Shown in pieces: positions 53,572 through 64,000 of a stretch of DNA of 64,000 bases. Both the position numbers and the translations under genes were made by a program. This DNA is from Pseudoduganella aquatica. GTDB taxonomy: Bacteria > Pseudomonadota > Gammaproteobacteria > Burkholderiales > Burkholderiaceae_D. Position 1 is the stretch's first letter. Each line of letters starts with the position of its first letter. Where the stretch lies: the NCBI RefSeq assembly GCF_009857595.1, contig NZ_WWCU01000001.1:310001-374000 (forward strand). The letters run 5' to 3'. The notes beneath the pieces were generated by a model. That model was not told the DNA's origin. It saw only the letters and a program-made list of their open reading frames with translations, and ran no database searches.

Positions 53572-55734
53572 ATGAAAGATGCTATGTCCCGTCCCCAGAT
53601 GCTCGTACTCGCAGCCAGCCTCGGCCTGGCGCTGACCCCGTTCGCCTACGCCGCCGAAGCGGCCGCTGCTCCGGCCGCCGCCGTGGCCCAGGCCGGCAAT
53701 CCTTTCTTCAAGCTCAGCCCGCTGCCCTTCCACTATCCGCAGTTCGACTTGATCAAGGACGAGCATTTCGCGCCGGCGTACGCTGAAGGCATGGCGCAGC
53801 AGCTGAAGGAAATCGAGGCCATCGCGAACAACGCCAAGCCCGCCACCTTCGACAATACCGTTGTGGCCATGGAGCGCTCCGGCCAGCTGCTGACGCGCGT
53901 GTCCACCACCTTCAGCAATCTGCAGGGCGCCAACACCAATGCCCAGCTGGACGCGATCGACACCGAGATGTCGCCCAAGCTGGCCGCGCACAACGACGCC
54001 ATCTACCTGAATCCCAAGCTGTACGCGCGCGTGAAATCGTTGTACGAGCGGCGCGCCAAGCTGGGCTTGGACGCCGAATCCAAGCACCTGCTGGAACGCT
54101 ACCACACCGATTTCGTGCGCGCCGGCGCCAGGCTGTCCGCCGCCGACAAGGAAAAACTGAAAGTGCTGAACGGCGAGCTGGCCACGCTGCAGACCGCCTT
54201 CCAGCAAAACGTGCTGAAGGAAATCAACGCCAGCGCGCTGGTGGTGGACAGCCGCGCCGAGCTGGCCGGCATGTCCGAAGCCGCCATCGACGCGGCCGCC
54301 GCCGCCGCCAAGGCGCGCAGCCTGGACGGCAAGTTCGCCGTCGCGCTGACCAACACCACCGGCCAGGCGGCGCTGTCCGTGCTGACCAACCCGGCCACCC
54401 GCAAGCGCATGATGGACTTGTCGCTGGCGCGCGGCAGCCACGGCGGCGACTTCGACAACCGCGCCAATGTGCTGAAGATCGCCAGGCTGCGCGCCGACAA
54501 GGCCGCGCTGCTGGGCTACCCGAACTACGCGGCCTATTCGCTGGAAGACCAGACCGCCAAGTCCACCAGCGCCGTCAACACCCTGCTGGCCGAGCTGGCC
54601 AAGCCGGCCGTGAGCAATGCGCGCAAGGAAGCGGCCGACCTGCAGGCGGTGGCCGACGCGGAAAAAGCCGGCCTGCAGATCGGCGCCGCCGACTGGTCCT
54701 ACTACACCGACAAGGTGCGCGCCCAGCGCTTCAGCTTTGACGGCAACCAGCTGAAGCCTTATTTCGAACTCAACAATGTGCTGGAGAAGGGCGTGTTCTT
54801 CGCGGCGGGCAAGCTGTACGGTCTGTCGTTCAAGGAGCGCAAGGATCTGCCGGTCTACCATCCGGACGTCAAGGTGTACGATGTGTTCGACGCCGACGGC
54901 AAGCAGCTGGCCATCTTCCTGGCCGACATGTACGCGCGCCCATCGAAGCAGGGCGGCGCCTGGATGAATGAATACGTGTCGCAGTCCGCGCTGATGGGCA
55001 CCAAGTCCGTGGTGGCCAACCACCTGAACATTCCCAAGCCGCCGGTCGGCGAGCCCACCCTGCTGACGGTGGACGAGGTGAAGACCGCCTTCCACGAATT
55101 CGGCCACGCGCTGCACGGCATGTTCTCCAACGTGAAGTACCCGCGCTTCTCCGGCACCAGCGTGCCGCGCGACTTCGTGGAATACCCGTCGCAGGTGAAC
55201 GAGATGTGGATGGTGCAGCCGGAAGTGCTGGCCAACTACGCGCGCCACTACAAGACCGGCGAGGCGATGCCGAAGGAACTGCTGGAAAAAGTGGCGGCAT
55301 CGAAGAAATTCAACCAGGGCTTCGCCACCACCGAGTACCTGGCCTCGTCGCTGGTGGACCAGCGCTGGCACCAGCTGACCGCCGCGCAGATGCCGGCCGA
55401 CGTGCTGGCCTTCGAAGCGGCCGCGCTGAAGGACGCCGGCGTCGCCTACGCGCCGGTGCCGCCGCGCTACCGCACCACCTATTTCTCGCACACCTTCTCG
55501 GGCGGCTACGCGGCCGGCTACTATGCCTATCTGTGGAGCGAAAAGCTGGACGCGGACACGGTGGAATGGTTCAAGGAAAACGGCGGCCTGCAGCGCAAGA
55601 ACGGCGACTGGTTCCGCAAGACCCTGCTGTCGCGCGGCGGCACGGCGGACGCGCTGGAACTGTTCCGCAACTTCCGCGGCCGCGACGCCAGGATAGAGCC
55701 GCTGCTGGAGCGCCGTGGCCTGAGCGGAAAGTAA
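53572..55734 (+). CDS. dcp: Exported M3 family peptidyl-dipeptidase (Dcp-like)
   Basis: A 720-residue zinc peptidase. An N-terminal signal (MLVLAASLGLALTPFAYA) is followed by the Dcp region NPFFKLSPLPFHYPQFDLIK. The active site is FHEFGHALHGMFS (His508, Glu509, His512), with the downstream Glu in FVEYPSQVNEMW. The C-terminal HTFSGGYAAGYYAYLWSE is typical. It removes dipeptides from peptide C-termini, probably in the periplasm because of the signal. The symbol is by family similarity. Confidence 0.92.
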   Translation: MKDAMSRPQMLVLAASLGLALTPFAYAAEAAAAPAAAVAQAGNPFFKLSPLPFHYPQFDLIKDEHFAPAYAEGMAQQLKEIEAIANNAKPATFDNTVVAMERSGQLLTRVSTTFSNLQGANTNAQLDAIDTEMSPKLAAHNDAIYLNPKLYARVKSLYERRAKLGLDAESKHLLERYHTDFVRAGARLSAADKEKLKVLNGELATLQTAFQQNVLKEINASALVVDSRAELAGMSEAAIDAAAAAAKARSLDGKFAVALTNTTGQAALSVLTNPATRKRMMDLSLARGSHGGDFDNRANVLKIARLRADKAALLGYPNYAAYSLEDQTAKSTSAVNTLLAELAKPAVSNARKEAADLQAVADAEKAGLQIGAADWSYYTDKVRAQRFSFDGNQLKPYFELNNVLEKGVFFAAGKLYGLSFKERKDLPVYHPDVKVYDVFDADGKQLAIFLADMYARPSKQGGAWMNEYVSQSALMGTKSVVANHLNIPKPPVGEPTLLTVDEVKTAFHEFGHALHGMFSNVKYPRFSGTSVPRDFVEYPSQVNEMWMVQPEVLANYARHYKTGEAMPKELLEKVAASKKFNQGFATTEYLASSLVDQRWHQLTAAQMPADVLAFEAAALKDAGVAYAPVPPRYRTTYFSHTFSGGYAAGYYAYLWSEKLDADTVEWFKENGGLQRKNGDWFRKTLLSRGGTADALELFRNFRGRDARIEPLLERRGLSGK

Positions 55735-55770
55735 CAATTTAGCAACGTCGAAGCAGGAAGCAAGTCCCCG

Positions 55771-55797
55771 CCCTGCGCAGCGCCGTGCTGCGCAGGG
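55771..55797. terminator. Hairpin after the M3 peptidase gene
   Basis: CCCTGCGCAGC (55771-55781) pairs perfectly with GCTGCGCAGGG (55787-55797) around a 5-nt loop. Only two T follow, so it is a strong stem with a weak tail. Confidence 0.7.
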
Positions 55798-55830
55798 TTA
55801 TCATGTCGCTGTGAGCATTACTCGGAGAGC

Positions 55831-56451
55831 ATGATGAAGCAATTGCTGGATAAGCTGGCGCAAGCCATGAATCAACTGGACAGCCTGGGCCAGGAGGAAT
55901 TCGTCGCCCTGGTGGGCGAGGCGCTGGAGGACTACCCGGACCTGGGCTGGGAGCTGGGGCCGGACCCGGTCGACGGCAAGCTGCTGCGCCTGAGCCTGGC
56001 GGTGCGCAATGCGCCCGAGTTCCGCGAGCGGGCCGCCGCGTCCGGCGCCCTGCCGGTGCGGGGCGAGGGCTGGCTGATCGACATCGGCGTGCCGCCGCGC
56101 AATGCCCCCATCTACCTCGAAGCGCAGGCCGGCGACGAGGTGCTGGCCATAGACGGCGAACTGCTGGGCTGGCAGCTGCGCGCCATCGACGGCATGGCCG
56201 ACCTGGTGGTGGGCGTGCCGCCCGGCCCGCTGCGCCAGCTGGGCCAGGCCGAGCTGGAGGAACTGGCCGAGATCTTCGCCATGGGCGAGCTGGGCGAACT
56301 CAATATGATGGATCACGTCAATTCGGTCAGCGTCGAGCAGATCGACGGCCTGTCGCGCGACTGGCCTTCGCTGGGCACGCTGCGCGCCGCCTTTGCCGAC
56401 GCCTTTCCATCCTGCGCCCATGCCGAATGGCTGCGTGGATCCAGGTCATAG
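55831..56451 (+). CDS. Hypothetical protein
   Basis: A 206-residue acidic soluble protein that I do not recognise. The N-terminus is helical (QLLDKLAQAMNQLDSLGQEEFVALVGEALEDYPDL), followed by beta-rich Gly/Pro segments (YLEAQAGDEVLAIDGELLGWQ, DLVVGVPPGP). No signal peptide or membrane helix. GGAGAG lies just before two ATG codons (55831, 55834). It is followed 57 bp later by a DUF4404 gene on the same strand. Confidence 0.75.
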   Translation: MMKQLLDKLAQAMNQLDSLGQEEFVALVGEALEDYPDLGWELGPDPVDGKLLRLSLAVRNAPEFRERAAASGALPVRGEGWLIDIGVPPRNAPIYLEAQAGDEVLAIDGELLGWQLRAIDGMADLVVGVPPGPLRQLGQAELEELAEIFAMGELGELNMMDHVNSVSVEQIDGLSRDWPSLGTLRAAFADAFPSCAHAEWLRGSRS

Positions 56452-56508
56452 CTGGCCGGGTCAATTGGGTGTATAAATCCACTAGGACGACAACTTAAGG
56501 GACGGACC

Positions 56509-56805
56509 ATGGACAGCAATCTGAAGGCATCGTTGAAGACTGTGCACGCCGAACTGGCCAGCGCGCCGGGGCCGGTGGACGAGGAGCTGCTGGATTTGCT
56601 GACGCAGCTCGACGGCGATATCAAGCAATTGCTGGAGCGCCGCGTGGCGCAGCAGGATGCTGGCCTGGCCGGTGCGGACGCCACCACCACCTACGGCCTG
56701 GCCGAGCGCACCCAGGAAATTTCCGCCAAATTCGCCGTCAAGCATCCCACGCTGGAGCCGGCGCTGCGCGAACTGGGGCGCATCCTGGGCAATATGGGCA
56801 TATAA
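56509..56805 (+). CDS. DUF4404 family protein
   Basis: A 98-residue helical protein. The family pattern VDEELLDLLTQLDGDIKQLLERR, then KFAVKHPTLEPALRELGRILGNMGI, is clear. No function is known for the family. Plus-strand neighbour of the hypothetical gene before it; a hairpin follows the stop codon. Confidence 0.87.
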   Translation: MDSNLKASLKTVHAELASAPGPVDEELLDLLTQLDGDIKQLLERRVAQQDAGLAGADATTTYGLAERTQEISAKFAVKHPTLEPALRELGRILGNMGI

Positions 56806-56807
56806 AA

Positions 56808-56835
56808 AGCGGACGGCGCCGTAGCGCCGCCCGCT
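56808..56835 (+). terminator. Hairpin after the DUF4404 gene
   Basis: AGCGG-a-CGGCGC (56808-56819) pairs with GCGCCG-c-CCGCT (56824-56835) with one mismatch and a 4-nt loop. There is no clear T run. Confidence 0.65.
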
Positions 56836-56900
56836 GCCTTGCCACTGAGAGGTACCCGGGGCCGCCGGCCTTGCTGGGACCGGCTCCCGGGCAGCCAGCG

Positions 56901-57413
56901 TTACGGAAACGCCAGCATGGGCGGTTCAATACCGCCAAAGCTGATTTCGGGATGCCGCTTGGCGATCATCTCCTCCACTTCGAGCACGCGCCGGGGCGGC
57001 ACGTCCACGATCATCAATACCTGCCCGCGCTCGATGGCGGGCGCGAACTGTTCCAGTTTCTTGTTCGGCACGGCCGCCGCGTTCATGCCGGAGGCCCAGC
57101 CGCCGAATATGGCGCCGCCCAGCGCCACCAGCAGGATGGCGGCGGTGCGCAGGGTGATGCCGTCGGGAGGGAACACGGTCAGGAACACCGCCGCCGCCAG
57201 GCCGACAATGCCGCCGATCACCATGCCCAGCTGGGCGCCGTGCACCAGGTCCGTGCGCTGCAGGAAGCTGCAATCGGGCATGTCGTCCGGCAGCGTGCCC
57301 TCCTTGGCCATGAACTTCATGTGGCGTTCTTCGATACGGGCCAGCAGCATTTCATCGAGCATGGCGCGGGCGCTGGGGATGTCCGGTAGCACAAAATAGA
57401 GGCGGCGTCGCAT
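56901..57413 (-). CDS. DUF1269-like membrane protein
   Basis: A 170-residue protein with two central membrane helices rich in glycine (LGMVIGGIVGLAAAVFLTVF and AILLVALGGAIFGGWASGM) between two soluble parts. The N-terminus RRRLYFVLPDIPSARAMLDEML and the C-terminus GQVLMIVDVPPRRVLEVEEMI resemble DUF1269 proteins. Function unknown. Confidence 0.75.
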   Translation of the reverse strand: MRRRLYFVLPDIPSARAMLDEMLLARIEERHMKFMAKEGTLPDDMPDCSFLQRTDLVHGAQLGMVIGGIVGLAAAVFLTVFPPDGITLRTAAILLVALGGAIFGGWASGMNAAAVPNKKLEQFAPAIERGQVLMIVDVPPRRVLEVEEMIAKRHPEISFGGIEPPMLAFP

Positions 57414-57588
57414 GGTGATCTCCTAGGTGTGTTCTTCTCGTTATAGCAAAATTGACAGCAAAGGCAATGCATTGCCCTTAATTTTTTGTCTGGGTGTCAC
57501 GCTTGCCCATGATTCACAAGTTATTGAAAATTAAAAGAATTTCCAATTGATTGTGCCTATCGCTTGAGCAGGCGGGGCGCATTTCCGG

Positions 57589-57594
57589 TACAAT
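57589..57594 (+). promoter_or_regulatory. -10 box placed for a leaderless ygiQ mRNA
   Basis: TACAAT ends 9 nt before the ATG at 57604, so the transcript would begin within about three bases of the start codon. TTGAGC (57564-57569) is a possible -35 with a long 19-bp spacer. No ribosome site is present. Confidence 0.5.
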
Positions 57595-57603
57595 CCTGTC
57601 CCT

Positions 57604-59970
<2,367 letters not shown>

Positions 59971-59983
59971 GCCAGCCTCCTCC

Positions 59984-60018
59984 AACAACACCGCCCCTGC
60001 CAGGGGCGGTGTTGTTTT
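59984..60018 (+). terminator. Strong rho-independent terminator of the ygiQ-like gene
   Basis: A perfect 14-bp stem, AACAACACCGCCCC (59984-59997) with GGGGCGGTGTTGTT (60003-60016), and a 5-nt loop. T residues follow. Confidence 0.93.
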
Positions 60019-60141
60019 ATCCCCTCATTTTCCCCAATAGCATGGATAATTCTGCCCAGCTCCCCTGATCGCGGCGCGCGGGATGCGGCTACACTGGCGG
60101 CAGACTCGCGCCCCTGCATTCGCGACACTGACTGGAAGAAA

Positions 60142-61575
60142 ATGAAAAACACCCTCAGCTTGAAAAAACTGGTCCTGGCGCCCGTGCTGGCGCTGCTGGC
60201 CGCCTGCGGCGGCGGCGGTGGCGGCAGCACCACCCCGACCACGCCCACCACGCCCACTACCCCGACGCTGGTGTCGCTCGCGGTCACGCCGGCCACCGCC
60301 ACGCTGGCGATAGGCGCAACCCAGCAAATGGTCGCCACCGGCACCTATTCGGACGGCAAGAGCGCCGCCGTGGCCACCGGCGTCACCTGGACCGTCAAAG
60401 GCCCGGCGCTGAGCGTGGTGGCGGGCAGCGGCCTGGTCACCGCCAAGGAAGTCGGCACCGACACCGTGACCGCCACCGTCGGCACGGTCACCGGCAGCGT
60501 CAATGTGACGGTGAAGGGCCAGTGGGCCGCGGCCGTCGCTGGCGGCAAGCACAATGTGGTGCGCCACCAGGACGGGAATCTGTACGCCTGGGGCGCCAAT
60601 CTGCAAGGCCAGCTGGGCGACAACACCACCATAGGCCGCAGCAAGCCGGCGCTGGTTGCGGGCGCCAATACCACCTGGAAGCAGATCGCGGCGGGTGAGT
60701 TCCACACGCTGGCGCTGCGCGCCGACGGCTCGCTGTGGGCCTGGGGCTTCAACCAGAACGGCCAGCTGGGCGACGGCACCTCGGTGGACAAGCTGGTGCC
60801 GACCAAGATCGGCACCGGCAAGTGGCTCTACGTGGCGGCCGGCAAGGCGCACAGCCTGGGCATCGACGACAAGGGCGCGCTGTGGGCCTGGGGCCGCAAC
60901 TTCAACGGCCAGCTGGGCGACGGCACCGTGCTGCCGCGCCTGGCGCCGGTGAAGATCGGCACCGACACCTGGACCGCTGTGGCGGCCGGCGACATCCATT
61001 CCCTGGGCCGCCGCAGCGACGGCTCGCTGATGGCCTGGGGCGGCAATACCACCGGCCAGCTCGGCAACGGCTCGGCCAGCGCCACCGCCGTCACCGCGCC
61101 GGTGAAGATCGGCACGCAAAGCTGGGCCAGCGTCTCGGCCGGCGGCGGCCATTCGGCAGCGATCCGCACCGACGGCACCCTGTGGACCTGGGGCGACAAC
61201 GCCGCCGGCCAGCTGGGCCTGAGCACCACCACCAATTCCTCCGTGCCGGTGCAGGTGCTGCTGGCGGGCACGGCCAACAACTGGTCCGTGGTGTCGGCCG
61301 GCCTGAAGCACACGGTGGCCATCCGCACCGACGGCACCTTGTGGGCCTGGGGGGCCAACGGCAACGGCCAGGTTGGCAACAACACCCTGGTGGACCAGAC
61401 CGCGCCGGTGCAGATCGGCACGTCCAACGGCTGGACCTCGGCCTCGGCCGGCACCGCCCACAGCATGGGCATGCTGCTCGACAATACCCTGTGGACCTGG
61501 GGCCTGAACGCCGACGGCCAGCTGGGCAACGGCCAGAACACCGACCAGCCCGTCCCCGTGCTGGTGGTGCAGTAG
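60142..61575 (+). CDS. RCC1-repeat lipoprotein with Ig-like domain
   Basis: A 477-residue lipoprotein. The signal ends in a lipobox (LALLAAC), followed by GGGGGG and a TTP repeat linker. Residues about 42-125 form a BIG2-type Ig-like domain (LVSLAVTPATATLAIGATQQ). Then come seven RCC1-type repeats of about 50 residues, each with a W.WG.N..GQLG or related core. Seven repeats make a complete seven-bladed propeller. The gene lies 39 bp before the NMT1-PAS-GGDEF-EAL gene and may form a transcript with it. Role unknown; a surface or periplasmic binding protein is likely (inference). Confidence 0.9.
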   Translation: MKNTLSLKKLVLAPVLALLAACGGGGGGSTTPTTPTTPTTPTLVSLAVTPATATLAIGATQQMVATGTYSDGKSAAVATGVTWTVKGPALSVVAGSGLVTAKEVGTDTVTATVGTVTGSVNVTVKGQWAAAVAGGKHNVVRHQDGNLYAWGANLQGQLGDNTTIGRSKPALVAGANTTWKQIAAGEFHTLALRADGSLWAWGFNQNGQLGDGTSVDKLVPTKIGTGKWLYVAAGKAHSLGIDDKGALWAWGRNFNGQLGDGTVLPRLAPVKIGTDTWTAVAAGDIHSLGRRSDGSLMAWGGNTTGQLGNGSASATAVTAPVKIGTQSWASVSAGGGHSAAIRTDGTLWTWGDNAAGQLGLSTTTNSSVPVQVLLAGTANNWSVVSAGLKHTVAIRTDGTLWAWGANGNGQVGNNTLVDQTAPVQIGTSNGWTSASAGTAHSMGMLLDNTLWTWGLNADGQLGNGQNTDQPVPVLVVQ

Positions 61576-61614
61576 GGACCGCAGCCACCGTCCCCGCGCT
61601 GAACCGGACCCGCC

Positions 61615-64000
61615 TTGCCGCGCCGCCTGACCGCACTGCCTCGCCTGCTGGCCCGCCTGGCGGCGGTCTGCGCCTGCTGCGTGCTGCCCGCGCTGGCGCT
61701 GGCCCAGGAGCGGGTGGTGCTTCAGCTCAAGCATAGCCACCAGTTCCAGTTCGCCGGCTATTACGCGGCGCTGGAGCAGGGCTATTACCGCGAAGCGGGA
61801 CTGGACGTGCAGATCCGCGAAGGCACGGGCGGCCGCGAGCCCGAGCGCCGGGTGCTGGCAGGGCAGGCCGACTACGGCGTGGGCGACAGCAGCCTGCTGC
61901 TGGCGCGCCTGGCCGGCAAGCCGGTGGTGGTGCTGGGCGTGGTGTTCCAGCATTCCCCGTATGCGCTGGCGATGGCGCAAGGCGCGGGCGCGCCGGACGT
62001 GCACCGGGTGGCCGGCAAGCGCGTGATGATAGGCTCGCTGTCCGACGACCTGAACCAGGCCGACGAGCTGATGGCCTACCTGCGCAAGGAGGGCATCGCG
62101 CCGGGCAGCCTGCGGCGCCTGGAGCACAGCTACAACCCGGACGACCTCATCTCGGGCAAGGTCGACGCCATGTCGGTCTACGTCACCAACGAGCCGGACC
62201 TGCTGGACCGGGCCGGCTTTCCCTACGACCTGTACAGCCCGCGCAACGCCGGCATCGATTTCTACGGCGACAATCTGTTCACCAGCGAGCAGGAACTCAA
62301 AGCCCATCCGGAACGGGTCAAGGCTTTCCGCGCCGCCAGCATGCGCGGCTGGCAGTACGCCATGAGCCACCAGGAGGAAACCGCCGACCTCATCCTGAAC
62401 AAGTATTCGCGCCGCAACGACCGCCGCCACCTGCTGTACGAGGCGCGCGCCATGGTGGCGCTGGTGCAGCCGGTGCTGGTGGAAGTGGGCTATATGAACC
62501 CGGACCGCTGGCAGCATATCGCCGACGTGTACACCGAACTGGGCCTGATCGAGCGCGGCGCCGGCTTCGACGGCTTCCTGTACCAGGCCGACGGCGGCCG
62601 CGCGCTGGCCTGGCTGTACCGCGCGCTGGCGGCCGGCGGCGTGCTGCTGCTGCTGGGGGCGGGCGTGCACATGGCGCTGCTGGCGCGCGAGCGCGGCCGC
62701 GCCCAGCAAGCCATTCGCGAAGGCGAGGCGCGCTTCCGCACCATGTTCGAGGCGGCGCCCATGGGCATCGCGCTGATCGACACCGCCAGCGGCCAGTTCC
62801 GCGACATCAACCCGCGCTACCTGGAGATCGCCGGCCGCACGCTGGAGCAGATGAAGGCCAGCAGCTGGCGCGACATCAGCCACCCGGACGACGTGCCGGC
62901 CGAGCAGGAGCAGGTGGCGCAGCTGGCGGCGCGCCGCATCGCCGGCTTCAAGCTGGCCAAGCGATTGCTGCGGCCGGACGGCTCGGTGGTGTGGGTGGAC
63001 GCCTCCATCACCGCGCTGGACGCGGGCGGCGCCGGCGGCCAGCCGCACCACCTCTGCATGATAGAGGACATCACCGACAAGAAGCAGACCGAGGCGCTGG
63101 TGTGGCAGCAGGCCAATTTCGACACCCTGACCCAGCTGCCGAACCGGCGCATGTTCCAGAACCGGCTGGAGCAGGCCATCGTCAAGTGCCGGCGCGACGG
63201 CAGCCGCATCGCCATCCTGTTCATCGACCTGGACCACTTCAAGGAAGTCAACGACACGCTGGGCCACCACCAGGGCGACGTGCTGCTGGTGGACGCGGCG
63301 CACCGCATCGGCGCCTGCGTGCGCGAGTGCGACACCGTGGCGCGCCTGGGCGGCGACGAATTCACCGTCATCCTGAGCGAGCTGGCCGCCGCCGACCTGG
63401 GCCGGGTGGAAACCATCGCCCAGACCATACTCGACAGCCTGCGCGCGCCCTTCCCGCTGGGCGGCGAGCAGGCCTTCGTGTCGGCCAGCATAGGCATCAC
63501 CCTGTATCCGGACGACGCCGCCTCCATCGAGGACCTGCTCAAGCACGCCGACCAGGCCATGTACGCGGCCAAGGGCGCGGGCCGCAACCGCTTCAGCTAC
63601 TTCACGCCGGCGCTGCAGGTGGCGGCGCTGAACCGCATGCGCCTGACCAACGACCTGCGCGGCGCCGTCAAGGGCCAGCAGCTGGAGCTGTACTTCCAGC
63701 CCATCGTGCACCTGAAGACGGGCCGCATCCACAAGGCCGAGGCGCTGCTGCGCTGGCGCCACCCGGTGCGCGGCCTGGTCAGCCCGCTGGAATTCATACC
63801 GCTGGCCGAGGCCAGCGGCCTCATTATCGAGATCGGCGGCTGGGTGTTCCGCGAATCGGCGCACTGGCTGCAGCGCTGGCGCAGCGCAGTGCATCCGGAG
63901 TTCCAGCTCAGCGTGAACCAGTCGCCGCTGGAGTTCCAGCGCGAGGGCGGCTACGACAGCTGGCTGGCGCTGCTGGGCGAGCTGGGCCTGCCGGGCCAAT
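61615..64000 (+). CDS. Periplasmic NMT1 sensor fused to PAS-GGDEF-EAL, 3' end outside window
   Basis: At least 795 residues, open to the window end. The signal peptide (RLTALPRLLARLAAVCACCV) begins at TTG 61615; a TGA in frame at 61600 and the lack of earlier ATG/GTG fix this. Residues about 33-325 form an NMT1/THI5-like substrate-binding domain (LKHSHQFQFAGYYAALEQGYY, VLAGQADYGVGDSSLLLARL). A membrane helix (GGVLLLLGAGVHMALLA, about 340), a PAS domain (about 368-490), a GGDEF domain with intact RLGGDEF (about 576) and an RxxD I-site five residues before it, and an EAL domain start (KAEALLRWRHP, about 708) follow. It should make and/or break c-di-GMP in response to a periplasmic ligand, perhaps a pyrimidine or thiamin precursor (inference). 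Confidence 0.93.
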   Translation, partial: MPRRLTALPRLLARLAAVCACCVLPALALAQERVVLQLKHSHQFQFAGYYAALEQGYYREAGLDVQIREGTGGREPERRVLAGQADYGVGDSSLLLARLAGKPVVVLGVVFQHSPYALAMAQGAGAPDVHRVAGKRVMIGSLSDDLNQADELMAYLRKEGIAPGSLRRLEHSYNPDDLISGKVDAMSVYVTNEPDLLDRAGFPYDLYSPRNAGIDFYGDNLFTSEQELKAHPERVKAFRAASMRGWQYAMSHQEETADLILNKYSRRNDRRHLLYEARAMVALVQPVLVEVGYMNPDRWQHIADVYTELGLIERGAGFDGFLYQADGGRALAWLYRALAAGGVLLLLGAGVHMALLARERGRAQQAIREGEARFRTMFEAAPMGIALIDTASGQFRDINPRYLEIAGRTLEQMKASSWRDISHPDDVPAEQEQVAQLAARRIAGFKLAKRLLRPDGSVVWVDASITALDAGGAGGQPHHLCMIEDITDKKQTEALVWQQANFDTLTQLPNRRMFQNRLEQAIVKCRRDGSRIAILFIDLDHFKEVNDTLGHHQGDVLLVDAAHRIGACVRECDTVARLGGDEFTVILSELAAADLGRVETIAQTILDSLRAPFPLGGEQAFVSASIGITLYPDDAASIEDLLKHADQAMYAAKGAGRNRFSYFTPALQVAALNRMRLTNDLRGAVKGQQLELYFQPIVHLKTGRIHKAEALLRWRHPVRGLVSPLEFIPLAEASGLIIEIGGWVFRESAHWLQRWRSAVHPEFQLSVNQSPLEFQREGGYDSWLALLGELGLPGQ

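Noticed and set aside
60025-63999. A 1324-codon open frame antisense to the RCC1 and GGDEF-EAL genes
   Set aside because: It spans two genes with clear domains on the other strand and has only repetitive His/Gln/Val/Ala composition.

Overview
The window is high-GC chromosomal DNA of a betaproteobacterium, most likely family Oxalobacteraceae (Massilia/Duganella/Janthinobacterium type). This placement is inferred from gene content and order: gltBD, then mla genes, an ABC-2 exporter, bolA/ibaG, murA, a complete his operon, hinT and tatABC, and further on the hemE-priA pair. No rRNA, tRNA, CRISPR array, prophage or plasmid gene was seen. Most of the window is core genome, with small accessory items between core blocks.

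Region 1 (1-8.6 kb): the 3' end of a chemoreceptor gene, a REP-associated (Y1/RAYT) transposase flanked by short inverted repeats, gltBD (glutamate synthase) with a strong terminator, and a MazEF-type toxin-antitoxin pair on the minus strand.

Region 2 (8.6-25.8 kb): an almost unbroken plus-strand series. It runs mlaF-mlaE-mlaD-mlaA-mlaC-mlaB (outer-membrane lipid asymmetry), an ABC-2 transporter pair, ibaG, murA, hisG-hisD-[DNA methyltransferase]-hisC-hisB-hisH-hisA-hisF-hisI-hisE, hinT and tatA-tatB-tatC. The odd member is a beta-class DNA methyltransferase with a histone-H1-like Lys/Ala tail, coupled by a 1-bp stop/start overlap to hisD.

Region 3 (25.8-34.9 kb): a minus-strand block. An S9 peptidase, a 1387-residue SNF2 helicase with a large helical N-terminal half, a small PH-like membrane protein and a DUF885 peptidase are spaced like an operon. 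A DUF1640-like membrane-anchored coiled coil built on 11-residue repeats lies downstream.

Region 4 (34.9-43.2 kb): hemE, a 0.7-kb AT-rich gap with repeated DnaA boxes, priA, a nested hairpin, an ArgP-like LysR regulator, a lipoamide-dehydrogenase-like flavoprotein, a degenerate HD-GYP protein and a DUF1857 protein.

Region 5 (43.2-57.4 kb): a Rep-type helicase, an MBL-fold protein with an altered metal site, slyX under a possible ribosome-site hairpin, a GMC oxidoreductase, NnrU, a Phd/PIN toxin-antitoxin pair with a palindromic operator, a VF530 protein, a TMEM175-type channel, WrbA, a truncated doxX, pirin, a LysR regulator, an M3 peptidase and small hypothetical genes.

Region 6 (57.4-64 kb): a YgiQ radical-SAM protein that may be translated from a leaderless mRNA, a seven-repeat RCC1-like lipoprotein, and a cut-off NMT1-PAS-GGDEF-EAL sensor that starts at TTG.

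The observations most worth follow-up are the methyltransferase inside the his operon, the duplicated DnaA-box arrangement between hemE and priA, the SNF2 helicase operon, the RCC1 lipoprotein next to the c-di-GMP sensor, and several enzymes that keep their fold but lack catalytic residues (transposase, HD-GYP, MBL).
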